Of a DNA stretch of 64,000 bases, positions 45,421-56,311 are shown one piece after another (position 1 is the stretch's first letter; each line of letters starts with the position of its first letter). Origin of the DNA: JAJYIW01 sp963781665 (GTDB lineage Bacteria; Chloroflexota; Anaerolineae; Anaerolineales; Anaerolineaceae); contig CAWAGA010000002.1 in assembly GCA_963781665.1 (NCBI GenBank), positions 2,976,001 to 3,040,000 of the forward strand, given 5' to 3'. The notes beneath the pieces were generated by a model. The model did no database searches, was not told the DNA's origin, and saw nothing but the letters and a program-made list of their open reading frames with translations. The position numbers and the translations under genes are program-made.

Positions 45421-45578
45421 GATTTCGATTTGCTGGGCGAATAAACCGATGCTGTACAGCTCGGCCAGTTCACCTGGAGACCAGGCAAGTCGGGCCTCCA
45501 GATCTTCCTGGTTGTCCACATCTTGCCTATTCGGATTAAACCCCTCAGCAATGAAGATCCCTTTTTGGTAGAGCGCCC
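45421..45578 (-). pseudogene. WYL-domain gene remnant, C-terminal fragment
   Basis: Minus-strand frame encodes ALYQKGIFIAEGFNPNRQD and GELAELYSIGLFAQQIEIDQ, clearly homologous to ALHRQGIFINE and GDIAELLSISLVAQQTDIG of the intact WYL gene. It is the other side of the IS21 insertion at 45579-48220; the remaining WYL C-terminal part is missing. Confidence 0.8.
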
Positions 45579-45680
45579 CGGTTAACGACAATTAGAATTA
45601 CCCCCTGACGACAATTAGAAATACCCACCAAGAGGTGGTCGATAGCCGGAGTAAACTACTCCAAAAACATGGAGTAGTGC

Positions 45681-47192
45681 ATGACAGCTAACGACGCCCA
45701 GGTGAGGATTATCATGAGAGAACGAAACCAAGGGCATACCCAAGAACAAGCGGCTGCGAAGGCAAACCTGAGCAGCTCAAAGACTGTCAGGAAATATGAA
45801 CAGTTGGGAAAACTACCGAGTGAACTGAAACAACCACGGAGCTACCGCACTCGGACCGACCCATTTGAAGCGGAATGGAACGAACTGGAAAAGATGTTGA
45901 AGGATGCGCCTGAATTGGAAGCCAAGACGCTGTTTGAATGGTTGTGCGAACGGCAGCCGGAGAAATACCAGGAAGGGCAGTTGCGCACCTTGCAACGTCG
46001 GGTAAACGAGTGGCGGGTATTGAATGGCAGCCCCACCCTCACCCTGGATCAGGTGCACCAGCCGGGTGAAGTACTGCAAACAGATGGGACCTGGATGAAT
46101 AATCTGGGGATTAGTTTGCAGGGAGAAGCGTTTGAACACCTGGTTATCCATAGCGTACTGCCTTATTCAAATTGGGAATGGGGACGCGTGGTGCAATCAG
46201 AATCACTGCTGGCAATCCGGTTGGGACTGCAAAGCGCCTTGGTGAAACTGGGACATGTGCCCAAGATCCACCAGACCGATAATACAACGGCCGCCACCCA
46301 CAACTTGGGACCCAACCAACGTGACCGGAGCCCGGAAGAGCGTGGATTCAACGCCGAATATTTGCAGTTGCTGACGCATTTTGGGATGGAGCCACGCACG
46401 ATCCATGTCAACAGCCCCAATGAGAACGGCGACATCAAATCATCGAACGGCGGGTTCAAACGCACTGTCGTACAGCATTTGCTGTTGCGGGGCAGCCGGG
46501 ATTTTGAGAGTTTGGAAACCTACGAAGCGTTTTTGTGGGGGATCATGGAGCAACGTAATGCCCGGCGTCGGGTAAAGCTAGCCGAAGAGCTGGCCGTGAT
46601 GCAACCCCTGACGGTAGCTCCCTGGCCTGAGGTGCGGGAGTTGAATGTTCGAGTCGGCTCGAATGGCATCTTGCGGGTCGGTTCGAACGGCTACACCGTA
46701 CCGAGCGGCTTGAAGAGCAAACGAGTGACCGTGAAGGTGTTCGAATGGCAGATTGAGGTGTGGTATGCCAACCAACGGGTGGAGACCTTGCCCCGCCAGA
46801 CGGGAGTGCAACATTACAGCATTAACTACCACCACGTGATCGACAGCTTGCTGCGCAAGCCGGGCGGATTTCGCAATTACCGCTATCGCGACGATCTTTT
46901 CCCGCGAGCGGTCTTCCGCCAGGCCTGGGAGGCGCTCCAAGGGCGTTGTTCGGCACGCAAAGCAGATCTGACTTATCTACGCATCCTCAAACTGGCGGCA
47001 GGCGGGTTGGAGACGGATGTGGCTGCGGCGCTGGAGATGCTTTTGACATCCGGTCAGAACTGGGATGACCAAACCGTGGCCGAATTAGTTCAGCCAACCC
47101 CAGCAGCCATCCCTGACTTACCAGCCAACCCTGTCAACCTGACCCTCTATGACCAATTCTTGAGCCCGGAGGCACGCCATGTCTCCGCTTGA
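45681..47192 (+). CDS. istA: IS21 transposase IstA
   Basis: 503 residues. N-terminal HTH (HTQEQAAAKANLSSSKTVRKYEQLG), then the DDE integrase core: Asp in LQTDGTW (about 139), Asp in IHQTDNTTA (about 199) and Glu in NSPNENGDIKSSNG (about 245). IstA carries out DNA cleavage and strand transfer. It overlaps istB by 14 bases, as in other IS21 elements. Confidence 0.9.
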   Translation: MTANDAQVRIIMRERNQGHTQEQAAAKANLSSSKTVRKYEQLGKLPSELKQPRSYRTRTDPFEAEWNELEKMLKDAPELEAKTLFEWLCERQPEKYQEGQLRTLQRRVNEWRVLNGSPTLTLDQVHQPGEVLQTDGTWMNNLGISLQGEAFEHLVIHSVLPYSNWEWGRVVQSESLLAIRLGLQSALVKLGHVPKIHQTDNTTAATHNLGPNQRDRSPEERGFNAEYLQLLTHFGMEPRTIHVNSPNENGDIKSSNGGFKRTVVQHLLLRGSRDFESLETYEAFLWGIMEQRNARRRVKLAEELAVMQPLTVAPWPEVRELNVRVGSNGILRVGSNGYTVPSGLKSKRVTVKVFEWQIEVWYANQRVETLPRQTGVQHYSINYHHVIDSLLRKPGGFRNYRYRDDLFPRAVFRQAWEALQGRCSARKADLTYLRILKLAAGGLETDVAAALEMLLTSGQNWDDQTVAELVQPTPAAIPDLPANPVNLTLYDQFLSPEARHVSA

Positions 47193-47940
47193 GACCATTC
47201 GAGAGCACTTGCGCACCTTACACATGCCCACCGCTGTACAGGTGGTTGAAGAACTCCTGGCTAGCGCTACCAACGAAAACTGGTCGCCGGAAAAATTCTT
47301 GGGCGAACTACTCGAACAGGAGATGGAAGGTCGTCGTCAACGGCGCATCGAACGCCTACAGGATGCAGCCCATCTGCCGGTCGAAAAGACCCTGGCGACC
47401 TTTGACCAGGGGTATCTTCCCTTGCGACTTCGCCGCCTGCTGCCCCAATTATGCACCGGCGAGTTCGTGGACCGCGCCGACAACCTGTTGGTCTTCGGTT
47501 TACCCGGCCGTGGGAAAACCCACTTTGTGGCCGCCGTTGGCCACGAACTGGTCAACATCGGCCGCAGTGTCTTCTTCACCCCGACCTACCGCCTGGTGGA
47601 TAGCCTGCTGCGCGCCAAACGCGACCTGCTCCTCGAACATGAGCTACGCCGCCTCGACCGCTTCGAAGTGCTCATCCTGGATGATATCGGTTATGTTCAG
47701 CAATCCCCCGAAGAAATGGAAGTCCTCTTCACATTGCTGGCCGAGCGGTATGAACGCCGCAGTGTGATCATTACTTCCAACCTGGTTTTCTCCCAATGGG
47801 ATCAAATCTTCAAAAACCCCATGACCACCGCTGCTGCCATCGACCGCGTCGTCCACCACAGTATCATCGTCGAATTCGGAAAGGAGATGTCCAGCCACAG
47901 AGCCGATGAAGCTGCCAAACGTCTTCAGGAGACCCCCTGA
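47179..47940 (+). CDS. istB: IS21 helper ATPase IstB
   Basis: 253 residues. Walker A FGLPGRGKTHFVAAVGHEL (about 99-107), Walker B FEVLILDDIGYVQQS, then RSVIITSNLVFSQWDQIF, the DnaC/IstB AAA+ pattern. IstB assists IstA in target selection. The frame is intact. Confidence 0.9.
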   Translation: MSPLETIREHLRTLHMPTAVQVVEELLASATNENWSPEKFLGELLEQEMEGRRQRRIERLQDAAHLPVEKTLATFDQGYLPLRLRRLLPQLCTGEFVDRADNLLVFGLPGRGKTHFVAAVGHELVNIGRSVFFTPTYRLVDSLLRAKRDLLLEHELRRLDRFEVLILDDIGYVQQSPEEMEVLFTLLAERYERRSVIITSNLVFSQWDQIFKNPMTTAAAIDRVVHHSIIVEFGKEMSSHRADEAAKRLQETP

Positions 47941-48226
47941 AATGTCCCCTGCTAACTGGTCACAGGACTCACCAGCAAAAGCAGGCCGCCTGCTGTCCGC
48001 CTCCACCGTCCCGCTTTGCGCAGTATGCCGCTCCGACTGCGCTCCGTCAAGGGGAAAAACCCAAACTGCCCCCCTTGACGGTGCTCGTCTCCGCGGCCTT
48101 TTCTGCGCAGCGGGACGGCTCCGGCGGAAGCAGGCTATCGAAAAAGGCATACGTTTATATGCCTTCTGTTATGGGCATTTCTAATTGTCGCTGATGGGAA
48201 TATCTAATTGTCGTTGACAGGCGCCC

Positions 48227-49178
48227 GGAGGGTTGGATTGCCCTCAATCGGTGGTAGGTAGATGTGGTGCGGGCTGAGGACAACATTCAAGCTACTGCAC
48301 ATGAAGTTCGAACGGCGCAGGTGGGTGATTTAAGTTGGATCATAAAACTCCAAAATGAAGCCGGTGAGCAGGCGGACGGTGGGCTGCCCTTCGATATGCG
48401 CTTTGAGCTCGTCTGTCAGCGGGTTTCCGAGGCCTTGTTCCAGAACTTTGACCAATCGGAAACGATCGCCTTTTTGAGCTGCCAGGCGCAGGTCAGCCGG
48501 GAGGAGTGAATACCTTCCTGGTCGATACGGTTGAAAGTAAGTTTCCAGGTCCCACAAGAGGCGGTAATTCGCCGGGTCAGGTACGACCAGGGACATCTGG
48601 TCCAACCACCAGGATGGCGCCTCGGCCAGACCGGACGTAGGTGGTTCTTTTCTGAAGTATTTCTCCGCGGCAGGAGTCAATTTGTTGCCCTCCAATATGC
48701 CCAAAGCTCGCAAACCGTTTCCTTGCTTGTTCAGCGCCTTCATGTACCTGGATTCGGCATCTGAAGCCAGGATGTTCCGGATAAGTCGGGCTCTTGTTTG
48801 CCTGATTTTGGCTGTTTGGGGTGAATTAACCCAGGCATCCAGCAAGGATTTCATTTGCTGATCCCTGGGCAATTCAAACCACCCTGGCGCCAGCGAGGTG
48901 GGCAGGCAAATCGATTTATCCATCAAACCGATTTCTTGCAGAATTCGGAGCCAGAATGAAAGCCTGGGCCAGGTAGAAAACCGCCGAATGGATAAGGCCA
49001 ACCGCCAGGTATGGAATGATCCGGCGCCAAACCAGCGGCTGGAAGAGCAAATCCGGAATGCGCAACCGACAACCCGATCGGAATCGTCCATCAAATAATC
49101 GGGTGTGGTAAGATCAGGATCATGAACAGGAACCATTTCAACCTCAGCCATAAACTGTTTTTCAACCATTCTATCCAA
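48227..49178 (-). pseudogene. WYL-domain gene remnant, N-terminal part
   Basis: The frame from 49178 to 48330 matches the first 270 residues of the intact WYL protein closely (for example MDRMVEKQFMAEVEMVPVHD and GNPLTDELKAHIEGQPTVRL) then ends at a frameshift (ILEFYDPT, stop). Beyond the shift LSPHHIYLPPIEG matches LSPRHVYISIYK. The IS21 element follows at 48220. The gene is therefore dead by both frameshift and insertion. Confidence 0.85.
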
Positions 49179-49474
49179 TTAGACGTTGGATGCAAGTCCG
49201 AGGTCTTGTGATTATTATCACATTGTATCGTTGCAGATTCGGAAAAGGCGATTGAGATCGATAGGATGACTTCCAATGAGTTCCGCAGAGATAACCAGGA
49301 ATGTAAGCGGATTAGAATCAGATTAAAATGCGATCAAAATACTGCCACATTCTTCACGTTCGCAAAGGTGGTACAAATGGACGGTCAAGCGTGCTATAAT
49401 AAACACAGTTGAGCTAAAGAGAGGTTTTTTAGGAAGAGGCTTAACCGCCCATGCCCTGTCTAAGGGATTGAAAC
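48366..49474 (+). repeat. 1.1-kb segmental duplication, copy 2
   Basis: Same as 38243-39351 at an offset of 10123 bp without indels; only scattered substitutions. Orientation direct. It brings a second leader and first repeat. Confidence 0.85.
49233..49437 (+). promoter_or_regulatory. CRISPR leader 2
   Basis: Copy of leader 1 with few substitutions; TATAAT at 49395-49400. The divergent WYL gene is broken here. Confidence 0.8.
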
Positions 49475-50878
49475 AATTCGGTTTTGACGTTATGGACTAT
49501 TGACGTTATGGGCTTAACCGCCCATGCCCTGTCTAAGGGATTGAAACTTTCGTCCTCATACTTGCTTTTGAGGAAGCGAACACGGTGGCTTAACCGCCCA
49601 TGCCCTGTCTAAGGGATTGAAACTTGGCGTAATTGTTGGAGTATTGGTGCTTGTTGGGGTTGGCTTAACCGCCCATGCCCTGTCTAAGGGATTGAAACGA
49701 TGTTTCACGAACCCGTAGGAAGACTTAGCTTCGTAGGCTTAACCGCCCATGCCCTGTCTAAGGGATTGAAACATTCAGGTAGGCCAATTGTGGGTGTTTC
49801 CAACAACGGCTTAACCGCCCATGCCCTGTCTAAGGGATTGAAACTTGAAAATCGGGGTTATAGTATCGACCGATCATCCATAGGGCTTAACCGCCCATGC
49901 CCTGTCTAAGGGATTGAAACTGCCAATACAGTGTGTTATTACTTATTAGCGGCTTGGGTGGCTTAACCGCCCATGCCCTGTCTAAGGGATTGAAACGACA
50001 TCCTCATATTGAGGTGGTACACGCGCTATTAGGCTTAACCGCCCATGCCCTGTCTAAGGGATTGAAACTTTTTTTGGGCATCTCTCTGTGCTTCTTGATA
50101 GGCCTTGGGGCTTAACCGCCCATGCCCTGTCTAAGGGATTGAAACTTGAACGGGATTAGCGATCTTGGCAAGGCCAAGGTTATGGCTTAACCGCCCATGC
50201 CCTGTCTAAGGGATTGAAACCACTGGGCGGAGTCGGAATGAACGTTGCTGTCGGCGTGGCTTAACCGCCCATGCCCTGTCTAAGGGATTGAAACGTCAGC
50301 CCACCGCAATCAAAACAAACAGGCGTAGGGCTTAACCGCCCATGCCCTGTCTAAGGGATTGAAACGCTATTAACTTGTGTTAGGTCGTGCTGTGTCGGGA
50401 GGCTTAACCGCCCATGCCCTGTCTAAGGGATTGAAACTATATTCCATACACCATCGGCGCCTGCGACAACTGCGGGTTTAACCGCCCGTGCCCTGTCTAA
50501 GGGATTGAAACTTTGTAGCGGATCGCTACAAAAAGAACCGCCACTGTGGGCTTAACCACCCATGCCCTGTCTAAGGGATTGAAACACTGCTGATATGATA
50601 AAGCTCACAAAGTCCATGTTTGGCTTAACCGCCCATGCCCTGTCTAAGGGATTGAAACTAGATTGGTGTACCGTCCGGAAGGGTAGCGTTCCCGTTGGCT
50701 TAACCGCCCATACCCGGTCTAAGGGATTGAAACAACATTGTTGCACACATTGCATGACCATGGATGCCAGATTAGGGCTTAACCGCCCATGCCCTGTCTA
50801 AGGGATTGAAACTTTCAGATACAACGAACTTCGATAGACCAGACATTGCGGGCTTAACCGCCCATGCCCTGTCTAAGG
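49438..50878 (+). CRISPR. CRISPR array 2: 20 repeats, 19 spacers
   Basis: Repeats start at 49438, 49511, 49587, 49662, 49736, 49808, 49884, 49960, 50032, 50109, 50184, 50258, 50329, 50401, 50475, 50549, 50622, 50697, 50776 and 50851. Repeats 15 (GGTTTAACC, CCCGTG), 16 (CCACCC) and 18 (CATACCCGGTC) are altered and the last one is cut after GTCTAAGG. Degeneration at the distal end confirms the leader side. A terminator follows at 50908-50939. Confidence 0.98.
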
Positions 50879-50907
50879 AAAAATGATCGGTGATTTCGTG
50901 ATCAATT

Positions 50908-50939
50908 AAAAAAGGACAGCTGACAGGCTGTCCTTTTTT
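50908..50939 (+). terminator. Intrinsic terminator after array 2
   Basis: Stem AAAAAAGGACAGC / GCTGTCCTTTTTT with a six-base loop, perfect pairing and a T-run of six. It would end the array-2 transcript. Confidence 0.85.
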
Positions 50940-51206
50940 AATTTGATAAGGTAAATTATCCCCGGTAATTATTCACTTCATAGATTTCAAAAAACAGAAC
51001 CATCAATAAATTCTTTTCAGCCTGGCTTGCTATCTGAATGGGGGAGTTCGAGAATCTCCATTTAACAAATGGTTACAGAATGCGTAAAATTTATCCTTGG
51101 AAAACTTTCCAAACCATAGATTGTATGTGGAAAGGCAGCTCCAAAACCCTGTACATTTGAATCAGGTCTCAACCCGGAGGCAGAAAACAGGATAGGAGGA
51201 GTAAAC

Positions 51207-51530
51207 ATGTTCGCGATGAACGATCACTCTATCCTCCGCTCAGCACAGCGCAATCTTTCTCAGGAGGAAATTGAATACGTGCTTTTGTTCGGAAAGCGGT
51301 ACCACCGCTATGGGGCAATCATCTATTATCTTCGCAACCGCGATCTGCCCGAAGGAGATTCTTGGCGGGCGTGGTGCCAGCAGCTGGTAGGAACAGCTGT
51401 GGTGATGTCCAAAGATAGCGAAATGGTGATTACGGTTTGGCGCAACCGTCGCACAGGTTTAAAGCGGATTCTTCGTAATCCACATACGGCTGCTGTTCCC
51501 TGGTTTGAGGAAATTTCGATTACCGAATAA
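51207..51530 (+). CDS. DUF4258-like protein
   Basis: 107 residues, TTAGGAGGAG-like ribosome-binding site (AGGAGGAGTAAAC before the ATG). Contains HSILRSAQRNLSQEEIEYVLLFGKRYHRYG and EMVITVWRNRRTG, the DUF4258 pattern, a RelE/BrnT-like fold that may be an RNase-like toxin or a regulator. It is followed by the DUF4126 gene. The function is not shown by the sequence. Confidence 0.55.
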   Translation: MFAMNDHSILRSAQRNLSQEEIEYVLLFGKRYHRYGAIIYYLRNRDLPEGDSWRAWCQQLVGTAVVMSKDSEMVITVWRNRRTGLKRILRNPHTAAVPWFEEISITE

Positions 51531-51557
51531 AAAATAATGTAATTAGGGGAGGTCAAG

Positions 51558-52577
51558 GTGAATATTCTGGATACGATCGCCACGTTACTTCCGTTGTCGA
51601 TGTCGTCTGGTTTGAACCTTTATGCCACCATCCTGGTGGTCGGCTTGAGCATTCGTTTTGGCTGGGTGCAAAACACGCCTGCCGGTTTAGAGCCATTATC
51701 CTCCTGGGTGGTTATTAGCATAGCCGGTTTTTTCTTTCTCCTAGAAACCCTTGCCGATAAAATCCCTTTCATTGATAACACCTGGGATCTGGTCCATACG
51801 ATCATTCGTCCATTGGGAGGAGCGATGCTGGGTGTTATGGCTCTGGGTACAATGGACCCATTAGTTGCGGTTTCCGCAGCTCTGATTTTTGGTAGCATCA
51901 CTCTGGTTGCACATGGCGGTAAGGCCAGCACGCGTATTCTGGTGAATGTCCTCAGTCCTTTAGAAGGGGCCAGCAATATTTTCATCAGCAGTTTGGAAGA
52001 TGTGGTTGCCAGTTTCCTGGCCTTTCTAGCGCTGAAGGCACCTTATCTGGCTTTTGCTCTGGCGTTGGTATTGATCATCCTGGTTTTCATTTTTGCCCCG
52101 CGTATTCTCAGATGGGGGCTTTTTACCCTGTCAACAATTTTTTATCGAATCATTTCCTGGTTCAAGCAGAAGCATGAATCCGATGAACTCCCACCTGCTC
52201 ATCGAGCCTTAATCGATCACCAGGTCCCTCAAAGCTGTTTGGCCTGTTTCATCCATAATTTGCCGGGGTTCGGAGGGCGGAAAGGGTATGTCTCAATTTT
52301 ACCTGGCCAGATTATTCTCACCAGCAGTTTTTTTATGAACGGCACCCAGTCGAAGAAAATCCTGCTTGATGAATGTAAAGCTGTATATCTCCAAAAAAAG
52401 TTGCTGGTAGATATTATTGAGATATTTACGTCAACAAACCGTCTTGCAAAATCACCAATCCGCCTCATTTTTCTGAAAGACCGGTCTCGTTTGGCCAGCG
52501 AACTCCTGAAAAAGATGAACGCAGGAAGCAGAAGCAGCCTGCAAACAAGGGATCCGGACTACTCATTCTTAAATTGA
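51558..52577 (+). CDS. DUF4126 family membrane protein
   Basis: 339 residues. Multiple membrane helices (TIATLLPLSMSSGLNLYATILVVGL, WVVISIAGFFFLLET, LAFALALVLIILVFIF), the DUF4126 motifs ADKIPFIDNTWDLVHTI and AHGGKASTRILVNVLSPLEG, and a C-terminal cytoplasmic part. The function is unknown. It is the intact homologue of the remnant after array 1, so DUF4126 may be part of the ancestral array locus. It converges on the HerA-like gene. Confidence 0.75.
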   Translation: MNILDTIATLLPLSMSSGLNLYATILVVGLSIRFGWVQNTPAGLEPLSSWVVISIAGFFFLLETLADKIPFIDNTWDLVHTIIRPLGGAMLGVMALGTMDPLVAVSAALIFGSITLVAHGGKASTRILVNVLSPLEGASNIFISSLEDVVASFLAFLALKAPYLAFALALVLIILVFIFAPRILRWGLFTLSTIFYRIISWFKQKHESDELPPAHRALIDHQVPQSCLACFIHNLPGFGGRKGYVSILPGQIILTSSFFMNGTQSKKILLDECKAVYLQKKLLVDIIEIFTSTNRLAKSPIRLIFLKDRSRLASELLKKMNAGSRSSLQTRDPDYSFLN

Positions 52578-55243
52578 AATCTGATCGTCAGTTTTTTGCT
52601 TTTTATCAATAACAATCTGGTCCAGCAAATCAGCCAGATTGGGTATATTTGGATTTTTTACCTTAACCTCATCTTCTATTTTAATGGATTCGTCCAGGCT
52701 GAGGGCAATTTCAGCCTGGACCATTTCTCGAGGGGTTCCATAACTACTTTGTGACAATTGGCGAATGGCTCCTCCCACCTCGGATTGAAGTTGCATTTTA
52801 GGCAAGACGGTGTGGAGGCTGAACGGTTGGGCTGCCTGCCCATGGATCGTTGTTCGAATGCAGACTTGCCAGTTGGGCAGGTTGGCCAGATCTTCTCGAT
52901 TGAAATATGGAAAGAATTGGGGCTCCAAAAGTTCAGCGTCAGCCTGCCCAACTCGAAAAGCCAGTAAGGTGCCAACATTCCCGAAGATTGACTGCATGAT
53001 TCGTTCATCTTTAATTTGAGAGATAAATTGGTTTGCCAGGATTAATGCCAGCCCAAATTTACGAGCTTCGGATAACAAGATCGTAAAATTTTCGGTAGCC
53101 AATGACTGGAATTCGTCAACATACAGGAAAAAAGGCTGGCGTTTTTCGGGTGGTCTTTTCGACCGTGCCATGACCGACGCCTGGATCTTCGCCATCAGCA
53201 CCATACCGAGAAATCGAGCATTGGATTCGCCCAGCTTCCCTTTCGCCAGGTTGACAAGTAAGATCTTGCCTTCATCCATAATCCGGGAAATGTTGATGGT
53301 TGAATGTCGTTGCCCAAAGATAAACCGCAGACGAGGATCGAATACAAAATCTTCAAACTTTGAGCTGACATATTCTCCAAAACTTGCATCCTGGGGATTC
53401 CGGCGGGCAGGATAATCGGTGGCAGGAAGTGCATACTCAACCCAACGCTCCAGCATCGAGTCCGACCATTTTAAAGGAAGCCAGCGCTTCCAGTATTCTT
53501 CGCGTTGGAATATTTCATAAAACTCAAGCAAGGTGCCTGGTCGGTCTGGATCAGACATAGCCAGCAGCATATTCATTTGCATATGGCGGTAAAAGACCGG
53601 TCCTGCCCATTCTTTTGCAGCTGACCCATATTCATCCTGGATAAGGCGCTGCATGATGGCTTTCATTTCACGGACTACAAAATGACGTTGCTCACTGTCT
53701 GGGCACTCCAACAGGTTGAGTCCAGGTGGATATTCGAGATCGGTAGGATCCAGAAGTACGACATCATTTTTACGCGAAGGTGGGACCAGGTTTATGAGCT
53801 CTTCAAATAGATCACCATGAGGATCGATGACAGCCAGGCCTTTTCCAGATGCCATATCGGACAGAATCATCGTCTTCATTAATGTGGTCTTTCCGGTTCC
53901 GGTCTGGCCGATCATATACATGTGCTGCAGCCGGTCAGCATTGGAAAGGCTGACATCCTGGGGAAAACCCAGATAGTTGTTCCGACCTAGCAACACACCG
54001 TTATGCAAATCCATATCACTGGCACCGGAAAGCTCAATCGGGATAGGCCGGTTTCGATGACCATGCATCTCAATGCCTGGTAAGCCGTCTCCCAAGTCTA
54101 CCGGGAACCGAAAAGCTGATGCCGCTTCCTGACCATCTACCAGGAAGCGGATGCGAACTAACTCAGCAGGTGCCTTGGAACGCCCCCACATGTTAGTTGA
54201 CAGGTACTGGTTATTGGATTGGGCCGCCAAACGTTCAGTTTCGTTCTCCGGGTAAACGACATCATAACCACCCATCTGCAGGTTCAAGAGGTCTTGGGAG
54301 GATCTATTATAGGATTGGCCGATCGGTTGGGTGATGGCTACTCCGGCGCTTTCTCCCAGGGAAAACGGAATTGGCTTTGGGCTGGCCAGATGGATTTGCA
54401 TGGTAAAGGGTGCATCCTGAAAACGCAGCAGTTGTTCTTGAAGGCTCTGGCACAAAAGTGCCGCTCGATGCTCATAGACCCGTTGAATGGATGATGCGTT
54501 TGTAGAATGGAAACCCTCACACCTGGCAATTTCCTGAAGCATCGCTGTTTCTTCTTTTTCATAAAGCTGGGTAGGCGATAGGACAACAGTAAGTGCCAGG
54601 GGTGCCGAATGTAAAAGGGTCGTTCGAAAAATCTTTCAAAGGTTATCGTTCTGGGGATGAAGGGGTGGACAAAATAGACTTCTTCATTAGTTTCGTTTGT
54701 CTGGGCCATAGACTGGATATTGAATCCAACCGATCTCTTCGCAACCACAGTGTCCAACCGGACCCGATGGTCTCGGCGTCTAATTTCCAGAAAATGTGCG
54801 GTCTCCCATTGAAAAGGTGTCCAGAAACTTTGAAACCAATTGGGGTCGGTGATTGTTTTCCAATGGTAATTCGGGAATATCCCTCCGAATTGCATCATCG
54901 TCTGGCGTTCTAATTCAAGGCTTTGCTCCTCAGCCTTTTGGCTGGTTTCTGCGCTAACTTTCCCGATAAAGGCGATCGCGATCTTTCCGGAGGAAATAGA
55001 GCCAGAATTGGGAAAAACAAGGCTGCGTATAGCCATTGTACATGGAAAGGAGGATTGATACAATGAATTGATCAGGTCAGCCATGGCTGAGACAGCCTGG
55101 ATGGTTTGGTCGATGAGATTATCGTGGCTTAAGCGAGAGGTGGGAACTGAAGTAAGCTCGATGGCGAAAGCGGACTGCCATGGCAAGGGCTCAGTCGGAG
55201 CAGTAGTCTGAAAGACCTTGATATACGGCTGAAACTCTGGCAT
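52569..55243 (-). CDS. VirD4/HerA-like ATPase, one frameshift
   Basis: The C-terminal frame (52569-54542) has Walker A MIGQTGTGKTTLMKTMILSD, Walker B-like RQPFFLYVDEFQSLATEN and ANQFISQIKDERI, the HerA/TraG/VirD4 motor fold. The upstream frame (to 55243) gives a 230-residue N-terminal domain that connects through PWHLLL / LALTVVLSPTQL if one C is added to the run at 54599-54602, giving about 890 residues. The family pumps DNA; type IV coupling proteins or defence helicases are both possible. It lies between DUF4126 and a response regulator. Confidence 0.7.
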
Positions 55244-55523
55244 ATTATTCCTCCTGTTTGGGTGAACTTATGATATTTCCCACTCAGCGATTGGATTCTT
55301 GCGAAGGAGTTAATCCAACAATCCCAAATATTGGAACAACTACCTTCTGGATTTTAGGTCGTTCTTGAAAAGAAAGCAATAGAAATATGTACTTAAACTG
55401 CTGCAGATTCATCCATTTGAAATTTACCAGGAGATGACAATCGGCAGATTTCTTAGGGTAAATCTTTTCATCAAGTAATATTATCTCTTTGCGTCTTGGG
55501 TAAAAGAATTAAGGAGGGTTCAA
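55244..55523. other. Divergent intergenic region
   Basis: Between the HerA-like gene (minus) and the response regulator (plus), 280 bp. I see no further gene. It must contain both promoters, but no clear consensus pair stands out. Confidence 0.35.
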
Positions 55524-56249
55524 GTGTCGGTCCGGTTCCCGATCCGGGTCGGGTTGGTGGATGAGGACTTTTCCGCACTCCAGTGGAACGCCGACCTGTT
55601 GACTCGCGATCTTCGCACGTTAGTTTGCCTGGAAGCTGAATTGCCCCAACAATTCATCGACACAGTTTATCCAGGCCTCGATCTGGATGTCATTATCATC
55701 GATACCGAGTATCTGCCAGCTTGCCCGCCCTTGAAGGTTTTCATTCAGACAATGCGGGTGGCATTCTCGAAAGCCGCGATCGTTTGCTTATCCCAATATG
55801 GAATGCCTGAAGCATTGCACGATGCATATATCGGCGGCGCACGCGAGTTCTTACTCAAAAATGAGATCAGGATGGAAATCGCATCTGCAGTTGTCCAGGT
55901 TATGAGTGTCGATTTCCTGATTACCCCAGGGGTACGAGCCATCATGCAAGATCAATTCGGTTCATTTCACCGTAGAATTGAAAGCATCCGCTCCTGGAAG
56001 CCACACCCCGGGTTAACACCTCAATTAAGGCGGGTCTTTACTCTGCGAGTTTTATATGGAATGACTGCTTCATTGACAGCCCAAAAGATCTATCTATCTT
56101 GTGGAACGGTTGAAAAATATATGCAATACGTCTACCAGAAATTGTCTACAAGGTGGGGTGATGACAGTTATCTGAAGGGTATCGACCTGGATTCTCTCCC
56201 GGCTGAGATTCAGGCATTTCACAGTTTCAATTTACCCCCAAGAAGTTAA
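55524..56249 (+). CDS. LuxR/NarL-type response regulator
   Basis: 241 residues. Receiver domain (VGLVDEDFSALQWNADLL, DVIIIDTEYLP with the phospho-Asp, YIGGAREFLLKN), then a C-terminal LuxR HTH (LTPQLRRVFTLRVLYGMTASLTAQKIYLSCGTVEKYMQYVYQKL). Such regulators control transcription on phosphorylation. The partner kinase is not in view. A strong terminator follows, isolating it from the RT-cas operon. Confidence 0.75.
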   Translation: MSVRFPIRVGLVDEDFSALQWNADLLTRDLRTLVCLEAELPQQFIDTVYPGLDLDVIIIDTEYLPACPPLKVFIQTMRVAFSKAAIVCLSQYGMPEALHDAYIGGAREFLLKNEIRMEIASAVVQVMSVDFLITPGVRAIMQDQFGSFHRRIESIRSWKPHPGLTPQLRRVFTLRVLYGMTASLTAQKIYLSCGTVEKYMQYVYQKLSTRWGDDSYLKGIDLDSLPAEIQAFHSFNLPPRS

Positions 56250-56263
56250 TCAATTCCAAGTTA

Positions 56264-56302
56264 TTTTGAAAAAGACCTGGTTGACACAGGTCTTTTTCAA
56301 AA
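56264..56302 (+). terminator. Intrinsic terminator before the reverse transcriptase gene
   Basis: Perfect 16-bp stem TTTTGAAAAAGACCTG / CAGGTCTTTTTCAAAA with a seven-base loop (stems at 56264-56279 and 56287-56302). It can work from both strands. The reverse transcriptase frame starts only 10 bp downstream. Confidence 0.9.
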
Positions 56303-56311
56303 TATCCTACT

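Larger units (their letters stand above)
45579..48220 (+). mobile_element. IS21 family insertion sequence
   Basis: Carries istA and istB. Each end has two copies of an ACGACAATTAGAA-type repeat: left 45585-45597 and 45608-45620, right 48179-48191 and 48203-48215 (inverted). Multiple terminal repeats are typical of IS21. GCGCCC at 45573-45578 and 48221-48226 flanks the element, a probable target-site duplication of about 6 bp. It interrupts the WYL paralogue facing array 2. Confidence 0.9.
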
